Translations under genes and position numbers: made by a program
The notes under the pieces: model-generated
Databases searched by the model: none
Seen by the model: only the letters and a program-made list of their open reading frames with translations
What the model was told of the DNA's origin: nothing
Part shown: one piece after another, positions 1-10,728 of the stretch
Position numbering within the stretch: the stretch's first letter is position 1
Layout: every line of letters begins with the position of its first letter
Assembly (NCBI RefSeq): GCF_040610475.1
Contig: NZ_JBEXMJ010000015.1
Coordinates: forward strand, 103,225 to 167,224
Source: Actinopolymorpha sp. NPDC004070
GTDB lineage: Bacteria > Actinomycetota > Actinomycetes > Propionibacteriales > Actinopolymorphaceae
Direction: 5' to 3'
DNA: 64,000 nt

Positions 1-781
1 CCCACTGCCAGGCCCACTCGGGCTGGTCGACCGGCCGGCCGACGACCGTGTGGCCGGCCAGCGGCCCGTCGGTGCCCAGCCGGGCGATCACTCGGTAGAG
101 CTTGTTGCCCGCGGCCTCCTGCGCCGCCTCGAAGCCGCGCATCCGCTTGGCGTCGAACACCTCGTCCTCGATGTCGAGGTCGTCGGTGGGCGCGTCGTTG
201 ATCGCCGCGGACATCTCCGCGACCTGGTCCAGCAGGTCGTCGGGGATCGGGCCGTCCATCCGGATCAGGGTGTAGTCGCGGGCGGCCTCGGCGGCCCGCG
301 CTCGCAGCTCCTCCACCCGGGCCGGGGCGACCTCGGTGAGATCCTGGCGCCGCTGCACCTCCACGCTGGCGCGGGTGAAGCCCATCGCGGTGGCGAACGC
401 GGCCGGCACCTCGGCGTCCAGCGTGCCGGTCGTGGCGAGCCGGCGGCCGGTCGCACGAATCCGGGCCAGGCCCTCCTCGCACAGCGCCCGCCCGCGCCCT
501 TCGCGGCGTTTGTCCGGATGGACCGACACGCCCATGCCCGCCATGTGCGTGTTGTCGCGCTGGGAGAAGTGCAGGTGCAGCGAGCCGGTGACCTGTCCGT
601 CCTCGATCGCCAGCCAGGCCTCGCCCGGCTCGCCGTCCCAGCCGTACCGCAGCGAGGAGACGAAGCCACGCTCGGTGGGCGGCGGGTCCCATGGGGCGTC
701 GACCGCGTGGGTGGCCCGGTGGAAGGACAACGCGGCGGCGACCGCCGCGGCGTCGTCGGGGTCGAGGCGCTGGAGGTTCAT
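1..781 (-). CDS. GNAT-family N-acetyltransferase (3' end outside window)
   Basis: The minus-strand frame is open from an ATG at 779-781 to the window edge, giving about 260 residues without a stop, so the C-terminus lies outside. The protein has a GNAT core: the stretch around residues 70-105 reads HMAGMGVSVHPDKRREGRGR, which carries the acetyl-CoA binding V-x-P-x-x-R-x-x-G-x-G/A pattern of the superfamily. A second, weaker acetyltransferase-like half follows, ending in GHTVVGRPVDQPEWAWQW. Two-domain GNATs of this type acetylate small amines in actinobacteria; the substrate cannot be told from sequence. It is divergent from leuA. Plus-strand frames over the same bases are shadows with no family signature. 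Confidence 0.8.
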   Translation of the reverse strand, partial: MNLQRLDPDDAAAVAAALSFHRATHAVDAPWDPPPTERGFVSSLRYGWDGEPGEAWLAIEDGQVTGSLHLHFSQRDNTHMAGMGVSVHPDKRREGRGRALCEEGLARIRATGRRLATTGTLDAEVPAAFATAMGFTRASVEVQRRQDLTEVAPARVEELRARAAEAARDYTLIRMDGPIPDDLLDQVAEMSAAINDAPTDDLDIEDEVFDAKRMRGFEAAQEAAGNKLYRVIARLGTDGPLAGHTVVGRPVDQPEWAWQW

Positions 782-884
782 ACCGCACAGGGTGCGGGCG
801 GGAGCGGTACCGGGCAACCGGATTTCCCAGGTTGGGGAGGGGGCTTGCCGGGCCGGTGTCGTACGGGGCTAAGCTGACCAACCT

Positions 885-931
885 ATGTGGTACGCAGGAC
901 TCCTCCTTCGCTGCCGCGGCGGGGCCCTCTA

Positions 932-932
<1 letters not shown>
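885..932 (+). CDS. leuA leader peptide (leucine attenuator), 15 residues
   Basis: A short reading frame, ATG at 885 to TAG at 930-932, encodes MWYAGLLLRCRGGAL. The three consecutive Leu codons (CTC CTC CTT) followed by Arg-Cys-Arg-Gly-Gly match the leucine-rich leader peptides known upstream of leuA in actinobacteria. It ends 81 bases before the leuA start. In this class, ribosome stalling at the Leu codons under leucine shortage is thought to change folding of the downstream RNA and let leuA be expressed. What is seen is the peptide and an inverted repeat just after it; the regulation is inferred from the family. Confidence 0.85.
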
Positions 933-2717
<1,785 letters not shown>

Positions 2718-2772
2718 TACGTCGCGGCTGTGCAACCCGGGTTGCTGCCCCGCTTCCCGCTTCCCGCCCGGC

Positions 2773-2815
2773 CGGCTGCCGGTGCGCGCGTGATCCGCGC
2801 GGTCACCGGCAGCCG
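2773..2815. terminator. Hairpin between leuA and the convergent lacI-thuA-Gfo/Idh operon
   Basis: CGGCTGCCGGTG (2773-2784) pairs perfectly with CACCGGCAGCCG (2804-2815) around a 19-base loop that itself contains a CGCG/CGCG stem. It lies between two convergent units and could terminate both. There is no T-run, as is common in high-GC actinobacteria. Confidence 0.6.
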
Positions 2816-2888
2816 ATCGTGGCAACCCGCCCCGTGACACCAAGTGCCGTGACAACCAGCGCTTGACGAGGCCTTCGCTTCAGCGGGC

Positions 2889-2954
2889 GGTGCGTACGCG
2901 TCAGCCGGGCGGTGCGTACGCGTCAGCCGGGCGGTGCGTACGCGTCAGCCGGGC
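2889..2954. repeat. Three tandem 22-bp repeats at a gene end
   Basis: A 22-base unit beginning GGTGCGTACGCGTCAGCC occurs three times head to tail (2889-2910, 2911-2932, 2933-2954). The third copy contains the stop codon of the Gfo/Idh gene. Because 22 is one more than a multiple of three, the three copies place a minus-strand TGA in all three frames. Confidence 0.9.
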
Positions 2955-4105
2955 GGGGTGAGTGATGTCCAGCCGGAGAGGACGTCCAGAACAGGCCCCT
3001 GCGCGCGCGCCTTGGCCTGGGTGTACGCCTCCTCCAGTACGTCGGCCACCAGGACCCGCCGGCCGTCCCGTGCGGACTCGATGGCGGCGTACACCATCGC
3101 CAGGCTGGCCACGTTGTCGCGGGCGGTGCCCATCGGGGTGGTCCCCGTCCGCAGGGCGGCGACGAACTCCCGCAACGAACCGGCGATGCCCGGATGTGGA
3201 TCCACCTCCGAGGTGTCGCCCTCCGGCGCGGTCTCCCCGCCCTCGACGATCTCGAGGGTGGGGGGACCGTCGCCGTCCCACAGCGCCGTGCCGTGTTCGC
3301 CGCTGGCCCGCCACGCGGCGTTCCACGAGGTCTCCTGGCCGGGGCTGCACCAGCTTCCGGTGTAGACGTAGCGCAGCCCACCGCCGAACTCGAAGATGGC
3401 CGTCGCGGCGGCGTCCCCGGCGTACCAGCTCCAGCCCGGGTTGTACTCCTCGCAGTAGACCGCCACCGGGTCCGCCTCGAGCAGGAATCGCGCGCTGTCG
3501 AAAGCGTGGATGGCCATGTCGAGCACCAGCGGGTGGTCCATCGCGTCCCGGAACCCGCCGAAGTGCGGTGCCTTGAAGAACTCCGCGGTCAGGATGCCGA
3601 GGCGGCCGAGCTGGCGGAGCTGGCGCCGGTAGGCGAACAGGTTGGCGTCGTACCGTCTGCTCTGGCTGACCATGAACAGCCGGTCGTACGCCTGCGCGGC
3701 GGCGGTCAGCTCCAGCGACTCGGCGAGGCTGGCCGCGAGCGGCTTCTCGCCCAGCACCGGCAGGCCGCGCCGCAGCGCCTCCATCGTCACCGGGTGGTGG
3801 GCCTCCGGGATCGTCACGTCCACCACGAAGTCCGGTTGCACGTCGTCGGCGAGCGCCTCGACCGTCGGCCCGGCCGCCACGTCACCCGCGCCGGCCTGTT
3901 CGAGGGCCTCCTTCGCCCGGGCGACGTCGAGGTCGGCGACGCCGGCGAGTTCCACCTCGTCGTACGCCAGCAGGGTGCGCAGCCAGCCGCGGCCCATGCC
4001 GCCGGCCCCGACCAGCAGCGCCCGCAAGGGACGGTTGACAGTGTTGTCGCCGTTGCCGTCGCTGGACGCGGTGCCCGCCGCGCCGGGCGTCGTCCCGGCC
4101 GTCAT
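2945..4105 (-). CDS. Gfo/Idh/MocA-family NAD(P)-dependent oxidoreductase
   Basis: A 386-residue protein, within the normal family range, that probably oxidises or reduces a sugar or polyol derivative in the cytoplasm. It starts with an unstructured stretch of about 24 residues, then the Rossmann motif [16 protein letters not shown], and at mid N-domain the family's GEKPLAASL (EKP motif, catalytic Lys). The C-terminal half is the alpha/beta substrate domain. The start was set at the ATG at 4103-4105, which overlaps the stop of the upstream thuA-like gene (ATGA), so the two are translationally coupled. The longer frame to 4201 is less likely for that reason. Its 3' end lies in a tandem 22-bp repeat. 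The substrate is unknown; pairing with a ThuA protein is seen in trehalose/disaccharide-type operons. Confidence 0.9.
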   Translation of the reverse strand: MTAGTTPGAAGTASSDGNGDNTVNRPLRALLVGAGGMGRGWLRTLLAYDEVELAGVADLDVARAKEALEQAGAGDVAAGPTVEALADDVQPDFVVDVTIPEAHHPVTMEALRRGLPVLGEKPLAASLAESLELTAAAQAYDRLFMVSQSRRYDANLFAYRRQLRQLGRLGILTAEFFKAPHFGGFRDAMDHPLVLDMAIHAFDSARFLLEADPVAVYCEEYNPGWSWYAGDAAATAIFEFGGGLRYVYTGSWCSPGQETSWNAAWRASGEHGTALWDGDGPPTLEIVEGGETAPEGDTSEVDPHPGIAGSLREFVAALRTGTTPMGTARDNVASLAMVYAAIESARDGRRVLVADVLEEAYTQAKARAQGPVLDVLSGWTSLTPPG

Positions 4106-4875
4106 GCCCGCGCCTTCGAGCCGTCGGCGTTCTCGAACCAGCCGGTCGGGCAGTTCTGCAGTCGTGGCAGGTCCCGGGCGGACTCGGCCGGCGCCACCCA
4201 CTTCACCGCGTTCGCGATCACCCGCCGGACGTCGGGGTGGTGGTAGACCGGGTAGGCCTGGTCACCGGGGGAGAAGTAGAAGATGCGCCCGTTGCCGCGG
4301 TGGAAAGTGCACCCACTGCGGAACACCTCACCACCGCTGAACGAGCTGACGAACACGAGCTCGTCCGGGTCGGGGATGTCGAACACCTCGCCGTACATCT
4401 CCTGCTCGGGAATGACGATCGGGCTCGGCACACCCTCGGCGACCGGGTGGTGCGGCTTGAGGGTCCACACCAGCTCGCGGTCGTGCTCACTGCGCCAGCG
4501 CAGCGAGCAGGTGGTGCCCATCAGCGTGCGGAAGATCTTCGAGAAGTGGCCGGAGTGCAGGACGACCAGGCCCATCCCGCCGAGCACGTGCCGCTGCACG
4601 CGCTCCACCACGTCGTCGGCCACCTTGTCGTGGGCGGTGTGCCCCCACCAGGTGAGCACGTCGGTGTCGGCCAGCACCTCCTCGGTAAGCCCGTGCTCGG
4701 GCTGTTCCAAGGTCGCCGTACGGACGTCGACCTGGCCCTTCAGGTTCTCCTCGATCCCCGCGGCGACGGCGCCGTGGATGCCCTCGGGGTAACGGGCGCG
4801 GACCGCCTCCTCCCGCTGCTCGTGGACGTTCTCGTTCCAGACGGTGACGCGGATCGTGCGTGCGATGTCGGTCAT
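4102..4875 (-). CDS. ThuA-domain (trehalose-utilization type) protein
   Basis: A 257-residue protein beginning [20 protein letters not shown]. This opening and the segments [12 protein letters not shown] and [20 protein letters not shown] are characteristic of the ThuA-like glutamine-amidotransferase-fold family linked to trehalose and related sugar use in Sinorhizobium. In that family ThuA and ThuB (a Gfo/Idh protein) act on 3-ketotrehalose-like intermediates, which fits the oxidoreductase immediately downstream. The ATG at 4873-4875 overlaps the stop of the upstream lacI gene and its own stop overlaps the next start, so all three genes form one tight operon. No signal peptide is seen. The exact substrate is inference. 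Confidence 0.9.
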   Translation of the reverse strand: MTDIARTIRVTVWNENVHEQREEAVRARYPEGIHGAVAAGIEENLKGQVDVRTATLEQPEHGLTEEVLADTDVLTWWGHTAHDKVADDVVERVQRHVLGGMGLVVLHSGHFSKIFRTLMGTTCSLRWRSEHDRELVWTLKPHHPVAEGVPSPIVIPEQEMYGEVFDIPDPDELVFVSSFSGGEVFRSGCTFHRGNGRIFYFSPGDQAYPVYHHPDVRRVIANAVKWVAPAESARDLPRLQNCPTGWFENADGSKARA

Positions 4876-5951
4876 GGAGCTCCTCGGCTCGGAAGGGGAG
4901 ACTGGCGCTGCGGAGCGGCGGTGCTCCCGCGCTCGTTCAGGACCGGTGACAACAGCACCGGTTCGGCAGGGTTGCCGGAGATGGCGCCGACGACCAGGGC
5001 GACGGCATGTTCGGCCATGGCGGCCACGGGCAGGTCCACGAAGGACAACGACGGGGAGGCGTTCCGCGCGGTGGACTCCGCGGCCACCGCGAGCACGGAC
5101 AGGTCGGTGGGCACGCGCACGCCGTCGGTGGCCAGGACCTCCTCGACGGTGGCGAGGGCTTCCTGGTCGTACACCGCCAGCGCGGTGATCGGCGGGGTGG
5201 CGGCCAGCAGCCGCCGGATGCTCCCGGCCAGCTCGCGGCGAGCCGGCCCGGTCCGCTCGGCCACCAGCGACACCGAGTGCCGTGCGGCCGCCTCGTGAGT
5301 GGACCGCAGGGTACGCAGGGCGTACCCCAGCCCGCGTTCGTACGCCCCCGCGTTGGGGCCGAGCAGGCCGACCCGGCGGTGCCCGAGCCCGGCCAGGTGC
5401 TCCACGCACAGCTCGCCGGCCGCGGCGAAGTCGAGGTCGACCCACGGTAAGCCCTGGGCGTCGGCCGGCTGCCCGAGCAGGGCGGCGGGGATGCCGAGCT
5501 CACGGATCGTGGTCACCCGGGGGTCCTCGACCTCGACCTCCATCGGGAGTACGCCGTCGGCCAGCGCGCTGTGGGCGATCCGGCGCAACCCCTCGTCACC
5601 CTCGTCGGCGGTCATCAGCAAGACGTCGTACCCGTAGCCGCGGGCGGCGGTGGTGATCGCGGTGACGAACGCCATTCCGACCGAGACGGAGAAGTAGTCG
5701 GCGGCCGGCATCACCAGGGCGAGGATCTGGGAGCGGCGGCTGGCCAGGGCCTGGGCGCCCGCGTGCGGCCGGTAACCGAGCGCCTGGATGGCCGCCTGCA
5801 CCCGGTCGCGGGTCTCGGTCGAGATGCGGCGCTTGCCGCTCAGGGCGTACGACACCGTGCTGACCGACACCCCGGCACGTTCGGCGACGTCCTTGATCGT
5901 CGGGATGGTGACCTCCCCCGATACGCGTGTGCCCGACCGAGTGGCCGGCAC
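4872..5951 (-). CDS. LacI-family transcriptional regulator (first of two)
   Basis: A 359-residue regulator with the classical N-terminal helix-turn-helix ([20 protein letters not shown]) and a periplasmic-binding-protein-like effector domain. It heads an operon with thuA-like and Gfo/Idh genes and probably controls it in response to a sugar. The only canonical start is GTG at 5949-5951, with no Shine-Dalgarno sequence. A strong GGGGGAGG lies five bases before an in-frame ATC (5904-5906), which would give a protein starting right at the helix-turn-helix; which start is used is uncertain. A palindrome-like site at 5976-5993, just upstream, resembles those near the second lacI gene and suggests autoregulation. 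Confidence 0.9.
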   Translation of the reverse strand: MPATRSGTRVSGEVTIPTIKDVAERAGVSVSTVSYALSGKRRISTETRDRVQAAIQALGYRPHAGAQALASRRSQILALVMPAADYFSVSVGMAFVTAITTAARGYGYDVLLMTADEGDEGLRRIAHSALADGVLPMEVEVEDPRVTTIRELGIPAALLGQPADAQGLPWVDLDFAAAGELCVEHLAGLGHRRVGLLGPNAGAYERGLGYALRTLRSTHEAAARHSVSLVAERTGPARRELAGSIRRLLAATPPITALAVYDQEALATVEEVLATDGVRVPTDLSVLAVAAESTARNASPSLSFVDLPVAAMAEHAVALVVGAISGNPAEPVLLSPVLNERGSTAAPQRQSPLPSRGAP

Positions 5952-5975
5952 GGAAGCGGCGGGCCCGGGCGCAGG

Positions 5976-5993
5976 AGTTGAAGCGGTTCGACA
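5976..5993. promoter_or_regulatory. Candidate LacI operator upstream of the first lacI
   Basis: Read on the minus strand, the site is TGTCGAACCGCTTCAACT, an imperfect inverted repeat. It agrees with the 7858-7875 palindrome at 13 of 18 positions. It sits 25 bases before the GTG start of the lacI-thuA-Gfo/Idh operon, a natural place for an autoregulatory operator. Confidence 0.45.
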
Positions 5994-6167
5994 ACGAAAC
6001 TAACCAGCGCGGTCACCGGCTGTCTACGGCGCGAACGCCCTCGGCCGGAGCCGGTCAGTGCGTGCGGCCGGCTCCGGCGCGAGGGCGTGTCGTCGGGTCG
6101 CGAGGGCGTCGCTTGGAAGCTGCGAGGACGTCGCGAGGTAGGTGCGAGAACGGGAAGGGGCGGTACG

Positions 6168-6782
6168 TCAGACCGAGGTGACGACCTCGTCGTAGTCGAG
6201 GCGGGGGAGCCGGTCCCGCCAGGCGTTCTCGCCTGGACGGCCGATGTTGACCACTGCGAGCGAGCGGTACCGGCCGTCGGGGAAGAACTCCGCGTCCACC
6301 CCGGCCTTGTCGAACCCGGTCATCGGTCCGGCGGCAAGGCCGGCGGCGCGGACGCCGAGGAGGAAGTAGCCGACCTGGAGGGTCGCGTTGAACTGCGCGG
6401 AGGTGTGTCGCCGTTCGTCGTCGGCGAACAGGTCCTTGACGTTCGGGGCGTGCGGTACGAGGCGGGGCAGGTGCTCGGCGAACTCGGTGTCCGCGGCGAG
6501 GACCGCGACCAGCGGAGCCGCCGCAGTCTTCGCCCGGTTGCCCTCCGCCATCAACGGCAGCAGCCGCTCACGGGACTCGGCCGTTCGCGACAGGACGACG
6601 CGCAGCGGCTGCTGGTTGAACGCGGTCGGCGCCCATTTGACCAGCTCGTAGATCTCGCGCACCGTCTCCTCGCTCACCGGCTCGTCGGTGAAGCTGTTGG
6701 CGCTCCGGGCCTCCCGGAAGAGCAGGTCGGCCGACTGCGGGTCGATCCGGAGTTCGTCGCGCGTCAGGTCGCTGACTGTCAT
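6168..6782 (-). CDS. RutE/HadB-like nitroreductase-family protein (malonic semialdehyde reductase type)
   Basis: A 204-residue flavoprotein of the nitroreductase fold. The opening (LLFREARSANSFTDEPVSEETVREIYELVKWAPTAFNQQP, residues about 20-60) matches the RutE-like subgroup, in which RutE reduces malonic semialdehyde to 3-hydroxypropionate during pyrimidine breakdown. FMN-binding arginine and serine at R-x-x-x-x-F are present (ARSANSF). No other rut gene is nearby, so a more general NAD(P)H:quinone or nitro-reductase role is possible. The ATG at 6780-6782 is preferred because GAGGTGAGGA lies just upstream; a TTG immediately before it is the alternative. It is transcribed in the same direction as both lacI genes but separated by more than 60 bases on each side. 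Confidence 0.85.
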   Translation of the reverse strand: MTVSDLTRDELRIDPQSADLLFREARSANSFTDEPVSEETVREIYELVKWAPTAFNQQPLRVVLSRTAESRERLLPLMAEGNRAKTAAAPLVAVLAADTEFAEHLPRLVPHAPNVKDLFADDERRHTSAQFNATLQVGYFLLGVRAAGLAAGPMTGFDKAGVDAEFFPDGRYRSLAVVNIGRPGENAWRDRLPRLDYDEVVTSV

Positions 6783-6849
6783 CAAGTCCTCACCTCGAAG
6801 TGCTGCGTCGATGTGCGTACGAGGGTGGGGAACGTTATTGACGCTTCAA

Positions 6850-7818
6850 CTATTCCGTGGGGCCGGTCGCGATCAGCCCGCCGCCGTCACCGGGCTGCCC
6901 GGCGATCGCCGCCATCGCGAGCCGCACCGCGGTCCGGGTCATCTGCGCCACCGGCAGCTCCCAGCGGGGGAGGCCCGGGACGCCGGGGCGCTCGCGGGTG
7001 CTCGCCACCGCGACCACCGGCAGGTCGGCCGGCACGCCGTAGCCCAGCTCGCGCAGGATCTCCACCAGGCCCGGCACGTCATGCACCGTGACCAGCGCCG
7101 TGGGCGGGTCGTCGACGTCGAGCAGACGGCGTACCCGCGCGGCGAGGGTGCCGGGGGAGTTCGAGGATCTGATCACGGTGAGCTGGGCGCCGGCGTCCCG
7201 GGCGCCGAGCCGGGCGCCGGCCAGGCCGCGCCGGGCGTAGCTCACACCCTCGCGGAACTCGGTGTCGGTGGAGGCCACGAACCCGATCCGATGGTGCCCG
7301 GCCCCGGCGAGCATCCGCACCGCCTGTGCGGCCGAACCCCCGAAGTCGAAGTCGCACCAGGGCAGGCCGCCCGGGTCCTCCGGGCAGCCGAGCAGCGCGG
7401 TCGGGAACCCGAGCTCCCGGACCACCGGGATTCGCGGGTCGTCGCTCAGCACCGACATCAGCACGGCGCCGTCGGCCAGCCGGCCCCGGGCCACCCGGCG
7501 CACGTCGGCCACGCTGTCCTCGCCGGTGAGCAGCAACAGGTCGTACTCGTGTTCGCGGGCGGCGGCGCTCAGGTCGTGCACGAACCGCCAGCGCAGCGGG
7601 TTGTACGCCCCCTCGGAGGGAACCGAGAGCGCGAGGACCCGGGTGGCGGCTCCGCGCAGCGCCCGGGCGCCGACGTGCGGCTGGTAGTCCAGCTCGCGAA
7701 TCGCCTGCTGCACCGCCTCCCGGGTCTGCGGGGAGATGCTGCGCCGGTTGGACAGGACGTACGACACCGTGCTCGGCGCCACGCCCGCCAGCCGGGCGAC
7801 ATCGGCGATCGTGGCCAC
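6850..7818 (-). CDS. LacI-family transcriptional regulator (second)
   Basis: A 322-residue repressor-type protein. The N-terminus MATIADVARLAGVAPSTVSY is a textbook LacI helix-turn-helix, followed by the hinge (GARALRGAATRVLALSVPS) and the sugar-binding effector domain. Its start has no competitor. It is divergent from the solute-binding protein gene at 8179, and both promoters carry an 18-bp palindrome of the same type (7858-7875 and 8015-8032), so it probably represses itself and the transporter component in the absence of a sugar. It is clearly similar in layout to the LacI encoded at 4872-5951, suggesting paralogues with overlapping operators. Confidence 0.95.
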   Translation of the reverse strand: MATIADVARLAGVAPSTVSYVLSNRRSISPQTREAVQQAIRELDYQPHVGARALRGAATRVLALSVPSEGAYNPLRWRFVHDLSAAAREHEYDLLLLTGEDSVADVRRVARGRLADGAVLMSVLSDDPRIPVVRELGFPTALLGCPEDPGGLPWCDFDFGGSAAQAVRMLAGAGHHRIGFVASTDTEFREGVSYARRGLAGARLGARDAGAQLTVIRSSNSPGTLAARVRRLLDVDDPPTALVTVHDVPGLVEILRELGYGVPADLPVVAVASTRERPGVPGLPRWELPVAQMTRTAVRLAMAAIAGQPGDGGGLIATGPTE

Positions 7819-7857
7819 CGGCCGTCCCCTCGTCAGGAGTGTTCGTTACTGCTCCGT

Positions 7858-7875
7858 TGTCGAATCATTTCGACA
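7858..7875. promoter_or_regulatory. Candidate LacI operator (7+7 perfect inverted repeat)
   Basis: TGTCGAA-TCAT-TTCGACA is a perfect 7-base inverted repeat with a 4-base centre. It lies between the candidate lacI promoter and the lacI start, as expected for autorepression. Confidence 0.6.
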
Positions 7876-8014
7876 GGGATGGACGCTAGAAGGCACGTCG
7901 CGACAGTGTCAAGCCACCGGCCTGTGTCCGTTCGAGGACGCTCGTAACGTTCGGACTGGTTGGAGTCTTGACACGGCGTCCGTTCCCCCGATTACTGTTT
8001 CCGCCAGATTGCAC

Positions 8015-8032
8015 AGTCGAATCGAATCGACA
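8015..8032. promoter_or_regulatory. Candidate LacI operator in front of the solute-binding protein gene
   Basis: AGTCGAATCGAATCGACA agrees with the 7858-7875 site at 14 of 18 positions and is itself palindromic (GTCGA...TCGAC). It lies just downstream of the candidate binding-protein promoter, where a bound repressor would block transcription. Confidence 0.55.
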
Positions 8033-8178
8033 GATTGCGCGGTCGGTGTGCACTGCACACGGCGGCGTACGCGTCACCTGTTCCGTACGTGTTCTCGGGG
8101 TGGCCGGTGCACCCACCGTGCCCCCGTGAACCGGTCCGTTCCTGTTCCACACATGGGTTTCGTACATGGGAGGTCGCG

Positions 8179-10293
8179 ATGTCGGGGTCTGACGAACTCA
8201 CCAGGCGCCGGCTGCTCTTCGGCGCCGCCGTGGTCGCCGGCGGCGTCACGCTCGGCGCCTGCAGCAGCAGCGGCGGGGGAGGGAACTCCACCGGTGAGGG
8301 ACCGAAGCCGAGCAAGGGTCCCGCCAAGCGGGGATCGGCCCAGAAGCCGCTGTCCCCGCCGCGGCAGCTGAAGGAGTCGCCGCAGCTGGCCGCGCAGGTC
8401 AAGGCGGGAAAGCTGCCCGCACTGAAGGACCGGCTGCCCGCCAAGCCCTACGTCATCCCGCACTACTGGGCGCAGACCGGGAAGTACGGCGGCACCCTGC
8501 GGCTGGCCAGCGGTTCGAGCAACGACGCCGCCATCAAGGAGTACATGTACGGCCACTCCCCACTGCGCTGGCTCAACGACGGCCTCACCCTCGGCCCGGG
8601 CCTGGCGGAGAGCTGGGAGTCCAACGAGGACGCGTCGGTGTGGACGTTCCACTTCCGCAAGGGCCTCAAATGGTCCGATGGGCAACCGTGGACCACCGAC
8701 GACATCATGTTCTGGTGGAACGACATGGTGCTCGACCCGGAGTTCAGTGAGGGCATCCCGGACGAGGCCCGGTCCGGCAAGGGCACGGTGGCGAAGTTCG
8801 CAGCACCCGACGAGAACACCCTGGTGATCACCTACGACGCGCCGAGCCCGATGGTGCCGGACATGATCGCCAACTGGGTCAACCGCGGGATCGCCGCGAC
8901 CTGGATGGAACCCAAGCACTACATGAAGCAGTTCCACCCGAAGTACAACAAGTCCGTCGGCAAGGACTGGACGACGAAGTTCGACGAGAAGCGCAACACC
9001 GTCTTCAACCCCGAGACCCCGACCATGGGCGGTTGGCAGCTGGCCACCTACTCCGAGGGCCGGGCGACGACATGGAAGCGCAACCCCTACTACTACGTCG
9101 TCGACCAGGCCGGCAACCAGCTGCCGTACCTCGACGGGCTGAACTTCCGGGTGGTCGACAACATCGAGACCCGCAAGCTGCAGATCCAGTCCGGGCAGTT
9201 CGACCAGGTGCACGGGCCGTTCAACAGCCTGACCCTCGGCGACATCTCCGGGCTGAAGCGCTCGCAGACCAAGAGCGGCATGAAGATGCTGTTGTGGGAC
9301 AGCGGATCCGGCACCGGCTCCATCTTCTTCTTCAACCAGGACTACGACGACGCCGCCATGCGCGCGCTGATCCGCAAACCGGAGTTCCGCCAGGCGCTGT
9401 CGCTGGCGTACGACCGCGGCGAGGCACGCAAGTCGATCTACTTCGACACCGGCACACCCACGACCGGTGGGTACGGACCGAAGACGCGTGAGTTCCACCG
9501 CGGCGACGGCCCCGGGATGTACAAGCAGTGGCGGGAGTCGTGGGTGAAGTTCGACCCCGAGCGCGCCAAGTCGATGCTGGACAAGCTGGGTGTGGTCGAC
9601 AAGGACGGCGACGGCAAGCGGGAGAAGCCGGACGGCAGCAAGCTGATCGTCCGCCTGAACTACCCCGCCGACATCGACACCACCGGCGAGCACATGAAGA
9701 AGAACCAGCTGCTGAAGAAGAGCTGGGACGCGATCGGCATCGACACCCGGCTCAGCCCGGTCTCGCCCACATCCTTCGGTGACCAGTGGGCACAGGGAAA
9801 GCTGATGACCACCACCGCGTGGGAGACCAGCACGATGAGCGTCGCCGCCGACATGCTGTGGCTGATGCCGATGGAGCCTTCCCGGTGGGCCTCGCTGCAG
9901 GGGCAGTTCTACTCACTGCGGGGTACGCCCGACGAGAAGAAGCAGCTCGACGTCGACCCGTACAAGCGCACGCCGCCACGGGCCGTGCCCGAGCCGGGCG
10001 GTCCGGTGGACCGGCTGTGGAAGCTCGCCGACCAGGTGCGGGTCGAGGTCGACCAGACCAAGCGGGACAAGCTCGTCTGGGACATGATCAAGGTCCACAT
10101 CGAGCAGGGGCCGTTCTTCATGGGCGTGGTCGCCAACTACCCGCAGATCGTCCTCGTCAAGGACGGCTTGCGCAACGTACCCACCAAGGAACAGACCGCA
10201 CTCGGCGGTCTGGTCAACGACTGGCACCACCCCACGCCCGCGGCCTACGACCCCGAGGCGTGGTTCTGGGACGACCCGAAGGCGCACAGCTGA
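8179..10293 (+). CDS. ABC transporter substrate-binding lipoprotein, family 5, Tat-type signal
   Basis: A 704-residue extracytoplasmic binding protein of the oligopeptide/oligosaccharide (SBP_bac_5) family. The N-terminus has a twin-arginine motif (TRRRLLF) followed by a hydrophobic stretch and the lipobox LGAC, so it is probably exported folded and anchored by lipid. The family core starts around residue 110 (LRLASGSSNDAA) and includes WTFHFRKGLKWSDGQPW. The ATG at 8179 has GGGAGG eight bases upstream; an upstream extension to 8035 would not begin with a signal. No permease or ATPase genes are adjacent, so the rest of the transporter must be elsewhere. Divergent LacI and two palindromes suggest induction by a sugar, perhaps a plant-derived oligosaccharide (inference). 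Confidence 0.92.
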   Translation: MSGSDELTRRRLLFGAAVVAGGVTLGACSSSGGGGNSTGEGPKPSKGPAKRGSAQKPLSPPRQLKESPQLAAQVKAGKLPALKDRLPAKPYVIPHYWAQTGKYGGTLRLASGSSNDAAIKEYMYGHSPLRWLNDGLTLGPGLAESWESNEDASVWTFHFRKGLKWSDGQPWTTDDIMFWWNDMVLDPEFSEGIPDEARSGKGTVAKFAAPDENTLVITYDAPSPMVPDMIANWVNRGIAATWMEPKHYMKQFHPKYNKSVGKDWTTKFDEKRNTVFNPETPTMGGWQLATYSEGRATTWKRNPYYYVVDQAGNQLPYLDGLNFRVVDNIETRKLQIQSGQFDQVHGPFNSLTLGDISGLKRSQTKSGMKMLLWDSGSGTGSIFFFNQDYDDAAMRALIRKPEFRQALSLAYDRGEARKSIYFDTGTPTTGGYGPKTREFHRGDGPGMYKQWRESWVKFDPERAKSMLDKLGVVDKDGDGKREKPDGSKLIVRLNYPADIDTTGEHMKKNQLLKKSWDAIGIDTRLSPVSPTSFGDQWAQGKLMTTTAWETSTMSVAADMLWLMPMEPSRWASLQGQFYSLRGTPDEKKQLDVDPYKRTPPRAVPEPGGPVDRLWKLADQVRVEVDQTKRDKLVWDMIKVHIEQGPFFMGVVANYPQIVLVKDGLRNVPTKEQTALGGLVNDWHHPTPAAYDPEAWFWDDPKAHS

Positions 10294-10349
10294 GGGCCGC
10301 TCCCGAAGGGCCGGCGACAAGCTGGGAATCGATCTCGGGGTGAACGCAC

Positions 10350-10397
10350 GACGGTGGCCGCCGGTGGAGAGTTTCGTCTCCACCGGCGGCCACCGTC
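10350..10397 (+). terminator. Strong hairpin terminator after the solute-binding protein gene
   Basis: A perfect 21-base stem (10350-10370 pairing with 10377-10397) closes on the six-base loop GTTTCG and is followed by TTGTCG. It lies 57 bases after the stop codon. Confidence 0.85.
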
Positions 10398-10728
10398 TTG
10401 TCGCGGTCCGGGTCCACCCGGGCGTTCGAGCCGCCCCAAGGTGCGGGCGGCGACGCGCCGGATGCATGCGGGCACTGGGGTGTGCTGCGAAGTCTTCGGT
10501 GCACTCTCGGTACACCCCGGTGCACTCTCGATACACAGCTGCGCGTACAGCAGGGCTGGTCCCCGCGTCGTCCGCGGATCGCACGCCCTCGCGTACCACC
10601 AGGGTCTCAGCTCGCGACTGCGGTGGTTTCCGCGTTGCGAGTCCGAGCCGGGGCAGCTGGGTATGAGGCGCCGTTCCCACACCCCAGGTACGGAACGACG
10701 CCCGCCCCCCGAAACGGTCCTGCCCTGC
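10398..10728. other. Gene-free stretch with a short direct repeat
   Basis: No credible gene is seen. A near-perfect direct repeat, CGGTGCACTCTCGGTACACC and CGGTGCACTCTCGATACACA, lies at 10497-10516 and 10518-10537 (21-base period). Open frames here overlap each other and have no family features. Confidence 0.6.

Larger units (their letters stand above)
7819..8178. promoter_or_regulatory. Divergent control region between lacI and the solute-binding protein gene
   Basis: This 360-base gap has two divergent promoter candidates. For lacI (minus strand) TTGACA is at 7907-7912 and TAGCGT at 7883-7888, with 18-base spacing. For the binding protein (plus strand) TTGACA is at 7968-7973, with a weak -10 near 7991-7997. 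Each promoter is followed by an 18-bp operator-like palindrome. The promoter calls rest on sequence match alone. Confidence 0.5.

Noticed and set aside
8074..9693. A 539-codon minus-strand frame over the solute-binding protein gene
   Set aside because: It mirrors the codon bias of the real gene and lacks a ribosome site or recognisable domains.
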